DNA of 64,000 nt from Streptomyces reniochalinae (GCF_003323735.1 NZ_QOIM01000024.1:186001-250000), one strand, 5' to 3'. Positions 17,754-27,191 are shown, counted from the stretch's first letter. Notes: generated from the letters alone by a model not told the origin. Made by a program: numbers and translations.

Positions 17754-19625
17754 CTACCTCTTGGCCCGCGCGGCAGCCCGCGCGCGCTCCTTCATGTCGA
17801 GGTTCACCTTGCGGATACGCACCGTCTCCGGAGTCACCTCGATGCACTCGTCCTCGCGGCAGAACTCCAGGGACTGCTCCAGCGACAGCTTGCGCGGCGG
17901 CACCAGGTTCTCCGTCGTGTCGGCGGAGGCCGCGCGCATGTTGGTCATCTTCTTTTCCTTGGTGATGTTGACATCCATGTCGTCGGAACGGGAGTTCTCG
18001 CCGACCAGCATGCCCTCGTACACCTCGGTGCCGGGCTCGATGAAGATCACACCGCGCTCCTGGAGGTTCATCATCGCGAAGGGCGTCGCCTTGCCCGCCC
18101 GGTCCGCGACCAGCGAACCGCTGCGGCGCGTACGCAGCTCCCCGAACCACGGCTCGTGCCCCTCGAAGAGCGAGTGCGCGATGCCGGTGCCCCGGGTCTC
18201 GGTCAGGAACTCGGTACGGAAACCGATCAGACCGCGCGCCGGAACCAGCCACTCCATCCGGACCCAGCCGGAGCCGTGGTTGGTCATCGTCTCCATACGC
18301 CCCTTGCGGGAGGCCATGAGCTGGGTGATCGCGCCCAGGTACTCCTCGGGGGCGTCGATCGTCATGCGCTCGACCGGCTCGTGGACCTTGCCGTCGATCT
18401 CGCGGGTGACGACCTCCGGCTTGCCCACCGTCAGCTCGAAACCCTCACGGCGCATCGTCTCCACCAAGATGGCCAGCGCCAGCTCGCCACGGCCCTGCAC
18501 CTCCCAGGTGTCGGGACGCTCGGTCGGCAGGACGCGCAGCGAGACGTTGCCGATCAGCTCCCGGTCCAGCCGGTCCTTGACCAGCCGCGCGGTGACCTTG
18601 TGCCCCTTGCCGCCCCTGCCCACCAGCGGGGAGTTGTTGGTGCCGATCGTCATGGAGATCGCGGGCTCGTCCACGGTGATCAGCGGGAGCGCGACCGGGT
18701 TCTCCGGGTCGGCGAGCGTCTCGCCGATCATGATGTCCGGGATACCGGCGACGGCGCAGATGTCGCCGGGGCCCGCCTTCTCGGCCGGCTTGCGGGTCAG
18801 CGCGTCGGTCATCATCAGCTCGGTGATCCGCACGCTCTGCACCGAGCCGTCGCGCTTCATCCAGGCCACGGTCTGGCCCTTCTTCAGCTCGCCCGCCTCC
18901 ACGCGCAGCAGCGCGATCCGGCCCAGGAAGTTGTCGGCGTCCAGGTTGGTGACGTGCGCCTGAAGCGGCGCCGCCTCCTCGTACGTCGGCGCGGGGACCG
19001 TCTCCAGCAGCGTGGTGAAGAACGGCTCCAGACTGGTGCTGTCCGCCGGCACCGCGCCGTCCGCCGGCTGGGTCAGCGAGGCGATGCCGTCCCGCGCGCA
19101 GGCGTAGACGATCGGGAACTCGATCTGCTCCTCGTCCGCGTCCAGGTCGAGGAACAGGTCGTAGGTCTCGTCCACGACCTCGGAGATCCGGGCGTCGGGA
19201 CGGTCGGTCTTGTTGACGCAGAGGATGACCGGGAGCCGGGCCTCCAGCGCCTTGCGCAGCACGAAGCGGGTCTGCGGCAGCGGCCCCTCGGAGGAGTCGA
19301 CGAGCAGGACGACCGCGTCCACCATCGACAGGCCCCGCTCGACCTCGCCACCGAAGTCGGCGTGGCCCGGAGTGTCGATGATGTTGATGGTGACGGGATC
19401 GCCACCGTCCTTGGGGTGGTACCTGACCGCGGTGTTCTTGGCGAGAATGGTGATGCCCTTCTCGCGCTCCAGGTCGTTGGAGTCCATCACCCGGTCGTCG
19501 ACGGATTCGAGCTGGTGGGCCGCGAAGGCTCCGGCCTGCTTGAGCATGGCGTCGACGAGAGTCGTCTTGCCGTGGTCGACGTGGGCGACGATGGCGACGT
19601 TGCGGATGTCGTGGCGCGTGGGCAC
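17754..19625 (-). CDS. typA: Translational GTPase TypA/BipA
   Basis: Ribosome-binding GTPase of 623 residues, close to the usual length of about 610-635. GTG 19625 is chosen because the protein then starts MPTRHDIRNVAIVAHVDHGKTT like other TypA proteins, with GGGAG about ten bases upstream. The long frame beyond it is a GC artefact. G1 is AHVDHGKTT at about residues 13-21; DTPGHADFGGEVERGL is G3 and NKTDRPDAR is G4. The elongation-factor domain II and the TypA-specific C-terminal domain follow. It acts in ribosome assembly and stress adaptation. It is monocistronic, with its own terminator downstream. Confidence 0.95.
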   Translation of the reverse strand: MPTRHDIRNVAIVAHVDHGKTTLVDAMLKQAGAFAAHQLESVDDRVMDSNDLEREKGITILAKNTAVRYHPKDGGDPVTINIIDTPGHADFGGEVERGLSMVDAVVLLVDSSEGPLPQTRFVLRKALEARLPVILCVNKTDRPDARISEVVDETYDLFLDLDADEEQIEFPIVYACARDGIASLTQPADGAVPADSTSLEPFFTTLLETVPAPTYEEAAPLQAHVTNLDADNFLGRIALLRVEAGELKKGQTVAWMKRDGSVQSVRITELMMTDALTRKPAEKAGPGDICAVAGIPDIMIGETLADPENPVALPLITVDEPAISMTIGTNNSPLVGRGGKGHKVTARLVKDRLDRELIGNVSLRVLPTERPDTWEVQGRGELALAILVETMRREGFELTVGKPEVVTREIDGKVHEPVERMTIDAPEEYLGAITQLMASRKGRMETMTNHGSGWVRMEWLVPARGLIGFRTEFLTETRGTGIAHSLFEGHEPWFGELRTRRSGSLVADRAGKATPFAMMNLQERGVIFIEPGTEVYEGMLVGENSRSDDMDVNITKEKKMTNMRAASADTTENLVPPRKLSLEQSLEFCREDECIEVTPETVRIRKVNLDMKERARAAARAKR

Positions 19626-20132
19626 TGAGGGGTGTCTCCCGGGTTGACGGATGAGGCCGCGCTCCCCCGGCCTCCGGCCGGGGCGCCCCCGGCCCGTGAG
19701 GGCCGGGCCGCGGGCCCTGATGCCGGGCTCGGCTCGCCGCGGCCTCACAAACCATGGTACGGGCAGCCACGCGAAGCCCCGGACGGGGCCGCCGCAGCAC
19801 GCGGCTACTGCCCGCGCCCGGGCCGCGCCCCTCTTCCCGCCGCCCACCGCGCCGGCCGCACGTCCGCCCGGCCCGCGCCCGCACCCGGCCTGCGGCTCCG
19901 TCCACCTGGTCCAGTCCCCCCACCCGCCCGCACCCGGACCGCACTGCTGGACCGCGCGCCTGCCCGTCCACCGAGTGCTCGTCGTCACACCCGGCGCCCG
20001 CCCAGGCGCCACCGCCCCGTCGGCAGGGGAGGGAGCAGGTGCGGTCCGGCGGCTTCGGGGGGCCGGCAGCTCGACAGCCGTCCGGCGGTGATCGGATGCG
20101 AGTGGTGACGGCCCGCCGCACGGTGCGCCCGC
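19626..20132. promoter_or_regulatory. Leader and promoter region of typA
   Basis: About 500 bp without a believable gene, between the large hairpin at 20133-20176 and typA. The sequence is extremely G/C-rich, so open frames on both strands here are compositional. A relatively A/T-richer patch at 19745-19760 (CACAAACCATGGTACGG) is the most promoter-like spot. I see no clear -35/-10 pair. Confidence 0.3.
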
Positions 20133-20176
20133 CACCCGGCGCCCGCGCGAGGGAGCCCTCGCGCGGGCGCCGGGTG
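20133..20176. repeat. Perfect 21-bp inverted repeat (44-nt hairpin)
   Basis: The arms 20133-20153 and 20156-20176 are exact complements over 21 bp, with only two bases (AG) between them. It lies 143 bases past the stop of the orphan lipoprotein gene, behind that gene's own terminator. It could be a second terminator, or a protein-binding palindrome upstream of typA. Confidence 0.8.
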
Positions 20177-20279
20177 CCACCGGCCGGGTGCCGTGGCCGT
20201 CCGCCGGCCGGAGGTCATGGAGGCGGGCCGCCGGGCGGGGGCGCGGAGGCTCACAGGCCGGGGGCGCGGAGGTGGTGGG

Positions 20280-20305
20280 GCCGGCTCCCGGGATCGGGAG
20301 CCGGC
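20280..20305 (-). terminator. Terminator behind the orphan peptide-binding lipoprotein gene
   Basis: An 11-bp perfect stem, GCCGGCTCCCG (20280-20290) with CGGGAGCCGGC (20295-20305), and a GGAT loop. It starts 14 bases after the stop codon. Confidence 0.75.
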
Positions 20306-20318
20306 GCGGCTCGGGAGG

Positions 20319-22691
20319 TCAGGTTCGGCGGTAGCCGATGTCCTCGTAGCGGGGTGTGCTGAAGCCGAACGCTCCGACGTTGGCCAGGTCCCGCTTGGCC
20401 GCGATCAGCTGCGGGCGCTGGTAGAGGGGCAGTGATCCGGCCACTGCCCAGATCCGCGCGTCCGCCTTCTCCATCAGTTCCTTGCGCGCTCCGTCGTCCA
20501 GTTCCCCTGCCGCCTGCTCGAAGAGCTGGTCGATCCGGTCGGTGCCCACCCGTGCGTAGTTCTGCTCGACGAGGAGTGAGCCGTCGGAAGCGGGCTGCGG
20601 CTTGGCGAAGATCGGCCGGGCCTCGGTCGCGGGGAACGCGGTCGCTGGCCAGGCGTAGAGCGCCAGGTCGTAGTCGCCCGTGGCGATGTGGTCCTTGAAG
20701 TAGCTCTCCCCGGATACTTCCTTGATCTGCGTGCGGATGCCGATCCCGTCGAGCATCTGCGCGATGCGCTCACCCGTGGCCCGCAGCTGGGCCGAGCCCT
20801 TGCCTGCGGGCAGGACGAAGCGGAGCGCCAGCGGTTTGCCGCCCTTGCTGCGTACGGCGCCGGCCGGGTCGGCCGCGAGGGTGCGCATCTCGTCGGCCGT
20901 GGCCTGTACCTTCTGTGCCGTCTTCAGCGCCGACTCCGCCCGGCTCAGCTTCCGCTGGGAGCCCGATTCCCTGGCCGCGGCGAGGCGCGCGTGTGCGGCC
21001 TGGGCGAGGACGGCGCCGCGCTGGGTGGTGGTGGAGACGGTCAGTCCGAGCGGCTTGTCGACGACCTGTGCGATCTGTGCCGCGGTCAGCCGCGGCACGG
21101 AGGCCTCGGCTTCGGCGCGGTAGGGCGCGCGGGCGCCCGCCTGCGGGGAGGACGCGTCGGCCGGCGGTTCGGCCGGTCCGCCCTGCGGCTTGTGACGGCC
21201 GTCCCGCTCGGCGGACTCGGGGTGTTTCCCGGCGGAGGGCTCGTCGGCGCCTGCTTTGCTCCTGTCCTGGGCGAGCGAGCCGCCGGCCTTCCAGCCCGCA
21301 TCCGCGAGGAGGGACTGCGCGGAGTCGATGTCCTCGCCGCCGACCGCCTTGCTGTTGTCCTGGTAGCCGTCCTGGTTGGTCATCCGCAGGTGGCTGCCGA
21401 GTGGCTTGTCGGGCAGGCCGGTGCCCTCCAGCGCCTGCTTGGCGAGCTCCTCGCGGTCGATGGCGCGGGCGACGGCTCGGCGTACCCGTTCATCGGACAG
21501 CGGCCCGCGGGAGCCGTTGAGGGCGAGCTGGGTGTAGGCGGGGTCGAGGGCGCGGCGTACCTCGTAGGAGCCGAGCTGCTCGGCGGTGGCCGCGCCGAAC
21601 TTCGCCCGGGCCTGGCGCCGGCGCTTCTCGCGCAGCTTGGCCTCTTGCTTCTCGGAGCGCTTCTTCGCCGTGTCGGGACGCTGCGGGCCGCCGAGCCCGT
21701 TCGCCACGCCGATCTTCTTCGCGGCGGGGCCGCTGACGTCCGCGACGTCGATCTTCCCCGTGGCCAGCGCCTTGGCGCGCTTGTCGCGGGGTACGGCCGT
21801 CAGCACGATGCGGTCGAGTTTCGCGCGCTCGCCCCACCAGTGGGGGTTGCGCCGCAGGACGGTGCGCTCGCGGTCCTTGTCGGCCTTGGTGACCCGGAAG
21901 GGTCCTGCCACGGCGGCGAGCTTGGTGCGGGAGCCGTCGTTGAAGGCGTGCGGGCTGCGCATCGCCTGCTTCGGGTAGAGCGGGGTGAACAGCGACCGCC
22001 AGTCCGCGTAGGGCTTGGCGAAGACGACCTCGACCTCGCCCGCGTGCTGCCCGGCGGAGATCTTCTTGATGCGGTCGTATCCGGCGTTCCGCGCCGTCCA
22101 GTACGCCTTGTCCTTGCCGCGCAGCGCCTTCCACTGGGCGCGGAAGTCGGCCGCCGACAGGCGGCGGCCGTCGCTCCAGCGTGCCTTCGGGTTGAGCTTG
22201 TAGACGACGGTCTGCCGCGGTTCGGTCGCGGTGACCTCCGCACCGCGCAGGAAGTCCTTGTTCAGCTGGGGCTTGCCGTGCTTGTCGAGGGTGAACAGCG
22301 CGGGCAGGGTCGCTCCGGCGACCCGCTCGGCGGCCTCGGTGGCGTCCGGCTGGAAGACGTTGAAGGTGGTGGGCTTCGCGTCGACCGCCCAGCGCAGGGT
22401 GCCGCCGGAGGTGACCTGCGCGCGCTCGGTCCCGTGGATGTCGCCGTCCGCGTCCGCCGAGCCCTTTCCGATGCCGGAGCCGGCCGCGCCGTCCTGGGAG
22501 TCTCCCGCCGCGCTGCACGCGGCCAGCGGCAGCGGCAGCAGCACTCCGGCGACCAGTCCGGCGACCCATCGCCGCGCCACGCCGCGGTGCGGGCGGTTGC
22601 CCAAGCCGTGGGGCAAGGCCGTGCGACGGGGGGACTCCGTTGGCTGTGGCGGCCACGGGGGCCGTGCTGACTCGGCTGGGACGGCTCGCAT
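20319..22691 (-). CDS. Orphan family-5 substrate-binding lipoprotein with a long insertion
   Basis: A 790-residue relative of peptide-binding proteins, about 200 residues longer than usual and without its own permease or ATPase genes. ATG 22691 has GGAGG seven bases upstream. It gives a 40-residue basic N-region before the hydrophobic core and lipobox LAAC (cysteine 59); GTG 22580 is an alternative closer start. Family features include TFNVFQPDATEAAERVAGATLPALFTLD and VRRAVARAIDREELAKQAL. The extra length comes from a Lys/Arg helix (EKQEAKLREKRRRQARAKFG), a disordered Gly/Pro/Ser stretch and an Ala-rich coiled-coil-like stretch between about residues 480 and 640. It may serve one of the nearby importers or act as a sensor; both are inference. 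Confidence 0.82.
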   Translation of the reverse strand: MRAVPAESARPPWPPQPTESPRRTALPHGLGNRPHRGVARRWVAGLVAGVLLPLPLAACSAAGDSQDGAAGSGIGKGSADADGDIHGTERAQVTSGGTLRWAVDAKPTTFNVFQPDATEAAERVAGATLPALFTLDKHGKPQLNKDFLRGAEVTATEPRQTVVYKLNPKARWSDGRRLSAADFRAQWKALRGKDKAYWTARNAGYDRIKKISAGQHAGEVEVVFAKPYADWRSLFTPLYPKQAMRSPHAFNDGSRTKLAAVAGPFRVTKADKDRERTVLRRNPHWWGERAKLDRIVLTAVPRDKRAKALATGKIDVADVSGPAAKKIGVANGLGGPQRPDTAKKRSEKQEAKLREKRRRQARAKFGAATAEQLGSYEVRRALDPAYTQLALNGSRGPLSDERVRRAVARAIDREELAKQALEGTGLPDKPLGSHLRMTNQDGYQDNSKAVGGEDIDSAQSLLADAGWKAGGSLAQDRSKAGADEPSAGKHPESAERDGRHKPQGGPAEPPADASSPQAGARAPYRAEAEASVPRLTAAQIAQVVDKPLGLTVSTTTQRGAVLAQAAHARLAAARESGSQRKLSRAESALKTAQKVQATADEMRTLAADPAGAVRSKGGKPLALRFVLPAGKGSAQLRATGERIAQMLDGIGIRTQIKEVSGESYFKDHIATGDYDLALYAWPATAFPATEARPIFAKPQPASDGSLLVEQNYARVGTDRIDQLFEQAAGELDDGARKELMEKADARIWAVAGSLPLYQRPQLIAAKRDLANVGAFGFSTPRYEDIGYRRT

Positions 22692-23169
22692 GCTGAAACC
22701 TCCGGGGCTGACCGCGCGCCCGCAACGTCCTCTTTTGGCGGTTTTTGCGGTTCATCACATCTTTTCGCCCCACTGGAAGCGCACCCAAACCCGGAGTCCG
22801 CCAGACGCGACACATCAGCCACGCACGCCACCCGTGCGGAGCACCCCCCGGTTGCACCGGGAGGGTGAACCGGGGCCGAGACCCCGGACGGGGTCCGAAC
22901 CGGGATCCGGACCGGGCTCAGCGAGAACCGAGGCGACCCGTACGCCCGCCCCGCACCCCCTGCCCGACTCTGTGGCGCAGAACGTCAGCCACCCCCGCAC
23001 CCCGCCGCTCTCGGGGCCACACCCCGGGTGTGGCAACTTCGCGCCCCGCGCGAGGTGACCCGTACGGGCGGAAAGACGCGTCGCGCTCTTCACAAGAAGG
23101 AGTGTGACGCGCAACACTCGCCAGGCGCATGGACCAAGCCGGCCGCCACCCAGCGGAGGTGGGCAACTC
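22692..23169. promoter_or_regulatory. Divergent promoter region between the orphan lipoprotein and the sdh operon
   Basis: About 480 bp with no convincing gene; open frames here are compositional. It contains the 19-bp palindrome GCCACACCCCGGGTGTGGC at 23016-23034, a possible operator or hairpin about 135 bp before the first plus-strand gene. No clear -35/-10 pair was found. Confidence 0.4.
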
Positions 23170-23457
23170 ATGTCTCTGCACGATGAACTGACGGACGCTC
23201 AGCGCTGTCTGGACGATCTCGCACGCTGCGTCAGCCGACTCGAACAGCACGTCGGCAGCGGGCTGGAGATCCGGCGGATGCGCAGCGACACCGAGCACCT
23301 GCGGGAGTCGCTCTCCCTGTTGAGAGCCACCGCGCCGCGGGAGCCCGGTGCGCCGCGCGCCGAGATGGTGACGATTTCCGACCAGCCCTACGACCCCGGC
23401 CTGTGGACGGACGCCGACGACGAGGGGCTGGGGGCGCGCGACCGGCACGCACCGTGA
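23170..23457 (+). CDS. Small conserved-looking protein upstream of sdhC
   Basis: Protein of 95 residues with no named domain I recognise. The ATG at 23170 is preferred to an upstream frame start because GGAGG lies about ten bases before it and the protein then begins MSLHDELTDAQRCLDDLARCVSRLEQHVG. The first 60 residues are predicted helical with heptad-like leucines (LTDAQRCLDDLARCVSRLEQ; DTEHLRESLSLL) and fit a short coiled coil. The tail is acidic. It is 73 bp from sdhC on the same strand, so it is probably co-transcribed. Confidence 0.65.
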   Translation: MSLHDELTDAQRCLDDLARCVSRLEQHVGSGLEIRRMRSDTEHLRESLSLLRATAPREPGAPRAEMVTISDQPYDPGLWTDADDEGLGARDRHAP

Positions 23458-23530
23458 CTCGATGGATACTGCGAGTTCGCACGGCAGGCCCTTGCCGCCC
23501 TGATCCCCGTCGTCTCTTCCGGAGATTCCG

Positions 23531-24382
23531 TTGGCCACTGGCACCGAACCCCGACAGAACACGGGGCCCCGACAGACCGTGGGCCCCCAAGCCACCGGCG
23601 TACGCGGGAGCACGCGCGCCGCCATCGCCGCGCCGCACCTGCGCAAGGACCGCTGGTGGCTGGCGCCCGCGGTCACCGTGCTGGGGCTGCTGGCGTTCGT
23701 CGTCTACTCCACCTGGCGCGCGTTCGCGGGCGCCGACTACTACCACGCGCCCTACGTCTCGCCGTTCTACTCGCCGTGCCTGGCGGACAACTGCGCGACG
23801 ATGAAGGGCGGACCCAACTGGGGCCTGTTCGGCCAGTGGTGGGGGCTCTCGCCCGCGCTGCTCATCCTGGTCTTCCCGCTGGGCTTCCGGCTCACCTGCT
23901 ACTACTACCGCAAGGCCTACTACCGCGGGTTCTGGGCCTCTCCCCCGGCCTGCGCGGTGGCCGAGCCGCACAAGACGTACACCGGCGAGACCCGCTTCCC
24001 GCTGATCCTGCAGAACATCCACCGCTACTTCTTCTACGCGGCGCTGCTCGTCGCGGTGGTCCTCACCTGGGACACCCTGCTCGGCTTCCGCGACGCGGAG
24101 TACGCGTGGGGGCACATGGGCCTGGGCACCCTGGTCTTCCTCGTCAACATCGTGCTGATCTGGGCGTACACCCTCTCGTGCCACTCCTGCCGTCACATCG
24201 TGGGCGGCAGGCTGCGGCACTTCTCCAAGCACCCGGTGCGCTACCGCATGTGGGGCTGGGTCGGAAAGCTCAACGAGCGGCACATGCTGCTCGCCTGGGC
24301 CTCGTTGATCAGCGTGGCGCTCGCGGACTTCTACGTCTACCTGCTGGCCACCGGCGCGTTCACCGACCCGCGCTTCTTCTGA
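23531..24382 (+). CDS. sdhC: Succinate dehydrogenase membrane subunit SdhC, cluster-bearing actinobacterial type
   Basis: Membrane anchor of 283 residues, longer than the classical cytochrome b type and resembling mycobacterial Sdh1 SdhC. It starts at TTG 23531 with GGAG six bases upstream; no ATG fits. Membrane segments are at about residues 45-65, 110-130, 165-185, 195-215 and 255-275. The motif SCHSCRH gives C217, H218, C220 and H222 at the end of a membrane segment. The mycobacterial Sdh1 enzyme is reported to hold a membrane-embedded Rieske-type cluster, so these are candidate ligands. It transfers electrons from SdhB to the quinone pool. It is followed by sdhA after 26 bp. Confidence 0.85.
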   Translation: MATGTEPRQNTGPRQTVGPQATGVRGSTRAAIAAPHLRKDRWWLAPAVTVLGLLAFVVYSTWRAFAGADYYHAPYVSPFYSPCLADNCATMKGGPNWGLFGQWWGLSPALLILVFPLGFRLTCYYYRKAYYRGFWASPPACAVAEPHKTYTGETRFPLILQNIHRYFFYAALLVAVVLTWDTLLGFRDAEYAWGHMGLGTLVFLVNIVLIWAYTLSCHSCRHIVGGRLRHFSKHPVRYRMWGWVGKLNERHMLLAWASLISVALADFYVYLLATGAFTDPRFF

Positions 24383-24408
24383 AGAGATGTGAGAGGGAAT
24401 ACAGCGAC

Positions 24409-26406
24409 ATGGCACACGTCGAACGCCACCAGTGGGACGTCGTCATCATCGGCGCGGGCGGCGCCGGGCTGCGCGCCGCGATCGAGGCGCGCGAGAGGGG
24501 GCTGCGCACCGCGGTGATCTGCAAGTCCCTGTTCGGCAAGGCCCACACGGTGATGGCCGAGGGCGGCATCGCCGCCAGCATGGGCAACGTCAACGACGGC
24601 GACAACTGGCAGGTCCACTTCCGCGACACGATGCGCGGCGGCAAGTTCCTCAACCAGTGGCGGATGGCCGAGCTGCACGCCCGCGAGGCCCCCGACCGCG
24701 TGTGGGAGCTGGAGACCTGGGGGGCGCTGTTCGACCGTACGAAGGACGGGCGGATCTCGCAGCGCAACTTCGGCGGCCACGAGTACCCGCGCCTCGCGCA
24801 CGTCGGCGACCGTACGGGTCTGGAGCTGATCCGTACGCTCCAGCAGAAGGTCGTCTCCCTCCAGCAGGAGGACTTCAACGAGAGCGGTGACTACGAGGCG
24901 CGCATCAAGGTCTTCCAGGAGTGCACCGTCACGCGGATCCTGAAGGAGGACGGCGACGGCGGGGACGACGGCGCGAGAGTGAGCGGCGCCTTCTGCTACG
25001 AGCGGGAGAGCGGCCGCTTCTTCGTGCTGGAGGCGCCCGCTGTGGTGCTGGCGACCGGCGGCATCGGCAAGTCGTTCAAGGTGACCTCCAACTCCTGGGA
25101 GTACACCGGCGACGGGCACGCGCTGGCGCTGCTGGCCGGCGCCTCGCTGATCAACATGGAGTTCGTGCAGTTCCACCCCACCGGGATGGTCTGGCCGCCG
25201 TCGGTGAAGGGCATCCTGGTCACCGAGTCGGTGCGCGGCGACGGCGGGGTGCTGCGCAACTCCGAGGGCAAGCGGTTCATGTTCGACTACGTGCCGGACG
25301 TCTTCAAGGAGAAGTACGCCGAGTCCGAGCAGGAGGCCGACGGCTGGTACGAGGACCCGGACACCAACCGCCGGCCGCCCGAGCTGCTGCCGCGCGACGA
25401 GGTGGCCCGCGCCATCAACGCCGAGGTCAAGGCCGGGCGCGGCTCCCCGCACGGCGGCGTCTTCCTGGACGTCTCCACCCGGATGCCCGCCGAGACGATC
25501 AAGCGGCGGCTGCCCTCGATGCACCACCAGTTCCGCGAGCTCGCCGACGTGGACATCACCGCCGAGCCGATGGAGGTCGGCCCCACCTGCCACTACGTCA
25601 TGGGCGGCGTGGACGTCGACTCGGACACCGCGGCGGCGCGCGGCGTACCGGGGCTCTTCGCGGCGGGCGAGGTCGCCGGCGGGATGCACGGCTCCAACCG
25701 GCTGGGCGGCAACTCGCTGTCCGACCTGCTGGTCTTCGGGCGGCGCGCCGGCCTGCACGCGGCGGAGTACGCCCGCGCGTGCGCTCACGAGCGCCCGGCG
25801 GCCGGCGCGGAGCAGGTCGACGCGGCGGCGGCCGAGGCGCTGCGCCCGTTCGGCGAGGCTCAGGAGCCGGGTGCCGCCGGGGCCTCGGGGGCCACAGACG
25901 CCTCCGGTGCCTCCCGCGGCGGGGGCCGCCCGGCGGAGAACCCGTACGCCGTCCACCAGGAACTCCAGCAGTCCATGAACGAGCTGGTCGGCATCATCCG
26001 GCGCGAGGAGGAGATGTCCGAGGCGCTGGAGCGCCTCGGCGACCTGCGCGAGCGCGCCGGGCGCGCCACGGTGGAGGGCCACCGGCAGTTCAACCCGGGC
26101 TGGCACCTCGCCCTCGACCTGCGCAACATGCTGCTGGTCAGCGAGTGCGTGGCCCGCGCCGCGCTCAACCGCACGGAGTCGCGCGGCGGGCACACCCGCG
26201 ACGACTACCCGGAGATGGACCGCGAGTGGCGCCGCGCCAACCTCGTCTGCGCCCTCAAGGCGGCAGCCGAGGGCAGGGGCGAGCGCGCCGAGCGGATCAG
26301 CCTCCGCCGCCGCGAGATGCCCCCGATCCGCAAGGACCTCCTTGAGCTGTTCGAGAAGGAGGAGTTGATCAAGTACCTGACCGACGAGGAGCTGACGAGC
26401 GAGTGA
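24409..26406 (+). CDS. sdhA: Succinate dehydrogenase/fumarate reductase flavoprotein SdhA
   Basis: Catalytic flavoprotein of 665 residues oxidising succinate to fumarate at the inner face of the membrane. The FAD dinucleotide fold is VVIIGAGGAGLRAA (residues 11-24). KAHTVMAEGG carries H46, the equivalent of the histidine that binds FAD covalently. EFVQFHPTGM and the GEVAGGMHGSNRLGGNSL segment are active-site and FAD motifs. An Ala/Gly-rich linker (EPGAAGASGATDASGAS) interrupts the C-terminal part around residue 490. It starts at ATG 24409 after a GAGAGGG ribosome site. Its stop overlaps the sdhB start by 4 bp. Confidence 0.95.
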   Translation: MAHVERHQWDVVIIGAGGAGLRAAIEARERGLRTAVICKSLFGKAHTVMAEGGIAASMGNVNDGDNWQVHFRDTMRGGKFLNQWRMAELHAREAPDRVWELETWGALFDRTKDGRISQRNFGGHEYPRLAHVGDRTGLELIRTLQQKVVSLQQEDFNESGDYEARIKVFQECTVTRILKEDGDGGDDGARVSGAFCYERESGRFFVLEAPAVVLATGGIGKSFKVTSNSWEYTGDGHALALLAGASLINMEFVQFHPTGMVWPPSVKGILVTESVRGDGGVLRNSEGKRFMFDYVPDVFKEKYAESEQEADGWYEDPDTNRRPPELLPRDEVARAINAEVKAGRGSPHGGVFLDVSTRMPAETIKRRLPSMHHQFRELADVDITAEPMEVGPTCHYVMGGVDVDSDTAAARGVPGLFAAGEVAGGMHGSNRLGGNSLSDLLVFGRRAGLHAAEYARACAHERPAAGAEQVDAAAAEALRPFGEAQEPGAAGASGATDASGASRGGGRPAENPYAVHQELQQSMNELVGIIRREEEMSEALERLGDLRERAGRATVEGHRQFNPGWHLALDLRNMLLVSECVARAALNRTESRGGHTRDDYPEMDREWRRANLVCALKAAAEGRGERAERISLRRREMPPIRKDLLELFEKEELIKYLTDEELTSE

Positions 26407-27191
26407 CTACCGCACCGGACACGACGAGCTACGACGCGCACTTCAAGGTCTGGCGCGGCGATGTGGACGGTGGCGGTCTCGAGGACTTCACCGTCGAGGT
26501 CAACGAGGGCGAGGTCGTCCTCGACATCATCCACCGCCTCCAGGCCACCCAGGCACCCGACCTCGCGGTGCGCTGGAACTGCAAGGCGGGCAAGTGCGGC
26601 TCGTGCAGCGCCGAGATCAACGGACGGCCGCGGCTGCTGTGCATGACCCGCATGTCGGTCTTCGACCGCGCCGAGACGGTCACCGTGACCCCGCTGCGGG
26701 CCTTTCCCGTGGTGCGGGACCTGGTGACCGACGTCGGGTTCAACTACCAGAAGGCGCGCGAGGTCCCCGCGTTCGTGCCGCCGCAGGAGCTGGCGCCCGG
26801 TGAGTACCGGATGCAGCAGGAGGACGTCGGGCGCTCGCAGGAGTTCCGCAAGTGCATCGAGTGCTTCCTGTGCCAGGACACCTGCCACGTGGTCCGCGAC
26901 CACGAGGAGAACAAGACGGCCTTCGCCGGGCCGCGCTTCCTGATGCGGGTCGCCGAACTGGACATGCACCCGCTGGACGCCGCCGACCGGCAGGGCCTGG
27001 ACCGCAGGTCCACCGCCCAGGACGAGCACGGGCTCGGCTACTGCAACATCACCAAGTGCTGCACCGAGGTGTGCCCGGAGTCCATCCGCATCACCGACAA
27101 TGCCCTCATCCCGCTCAAGGAGCGGGCCGCCGACCGCAAGTACGATCCGCTGGTCTGGCTCGGCGACAAGATCCGCCGCCGGCGGGGATGA
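26403..27191 (+). CDS. sdhB: Succinate dehydrogenase iron-sulfur subunit SdhB
   Basis: Protein of 262 residues relaying electrons from SdhA to the membrane subunit. Starts at GTG 26403 in a GTGA overlap with sdhA. The [2Fe-2S] ligands are C60, C65, C68 and C80. The second domain has CIECFLCQDTC (C151, C154, C157, C161) and CNITKCCTEVC (C214, C219, C220, C224), which supply the [4Fe-4S] and [3Fe-4S] sites. The first group lacks the proline that usually follows the last cysteine. It is the last gene of the operon, with a hairpin 9 bases downstream. Confidence 0.95.
   Translation: MTTAPDTTSYDAHFKVWRGDVDGGGLEDFTVEVNEGEVVLDIIHRLQATQAPDLAVRWNCKAGKCGSCSAEINGRPRLLCMTRMSVFDRAETVTVTPLRAFPVVRDLVTDVGFNYQKAREVPAFVPPQELAPGEYRMQQEDVGRSQEFRKCIECFLCQDTCHVVRDHEENKTAFAGPRFLMRVAELDMHPLDAADRQGLDRRSTAQDEHGLGYCNITKCCTEVCPESIRITDNALIPLKERAADRKYDPLVWLGDKIRRRRG

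Noticed and set aside
17754..20180. An 808-codon reading of typA
   Set aside because: Codons before GTG 19625 encode Arg/Gly/Pro-rich sequence with no TypA similarity, while the shorter product begins exactly like known TypA proteins.
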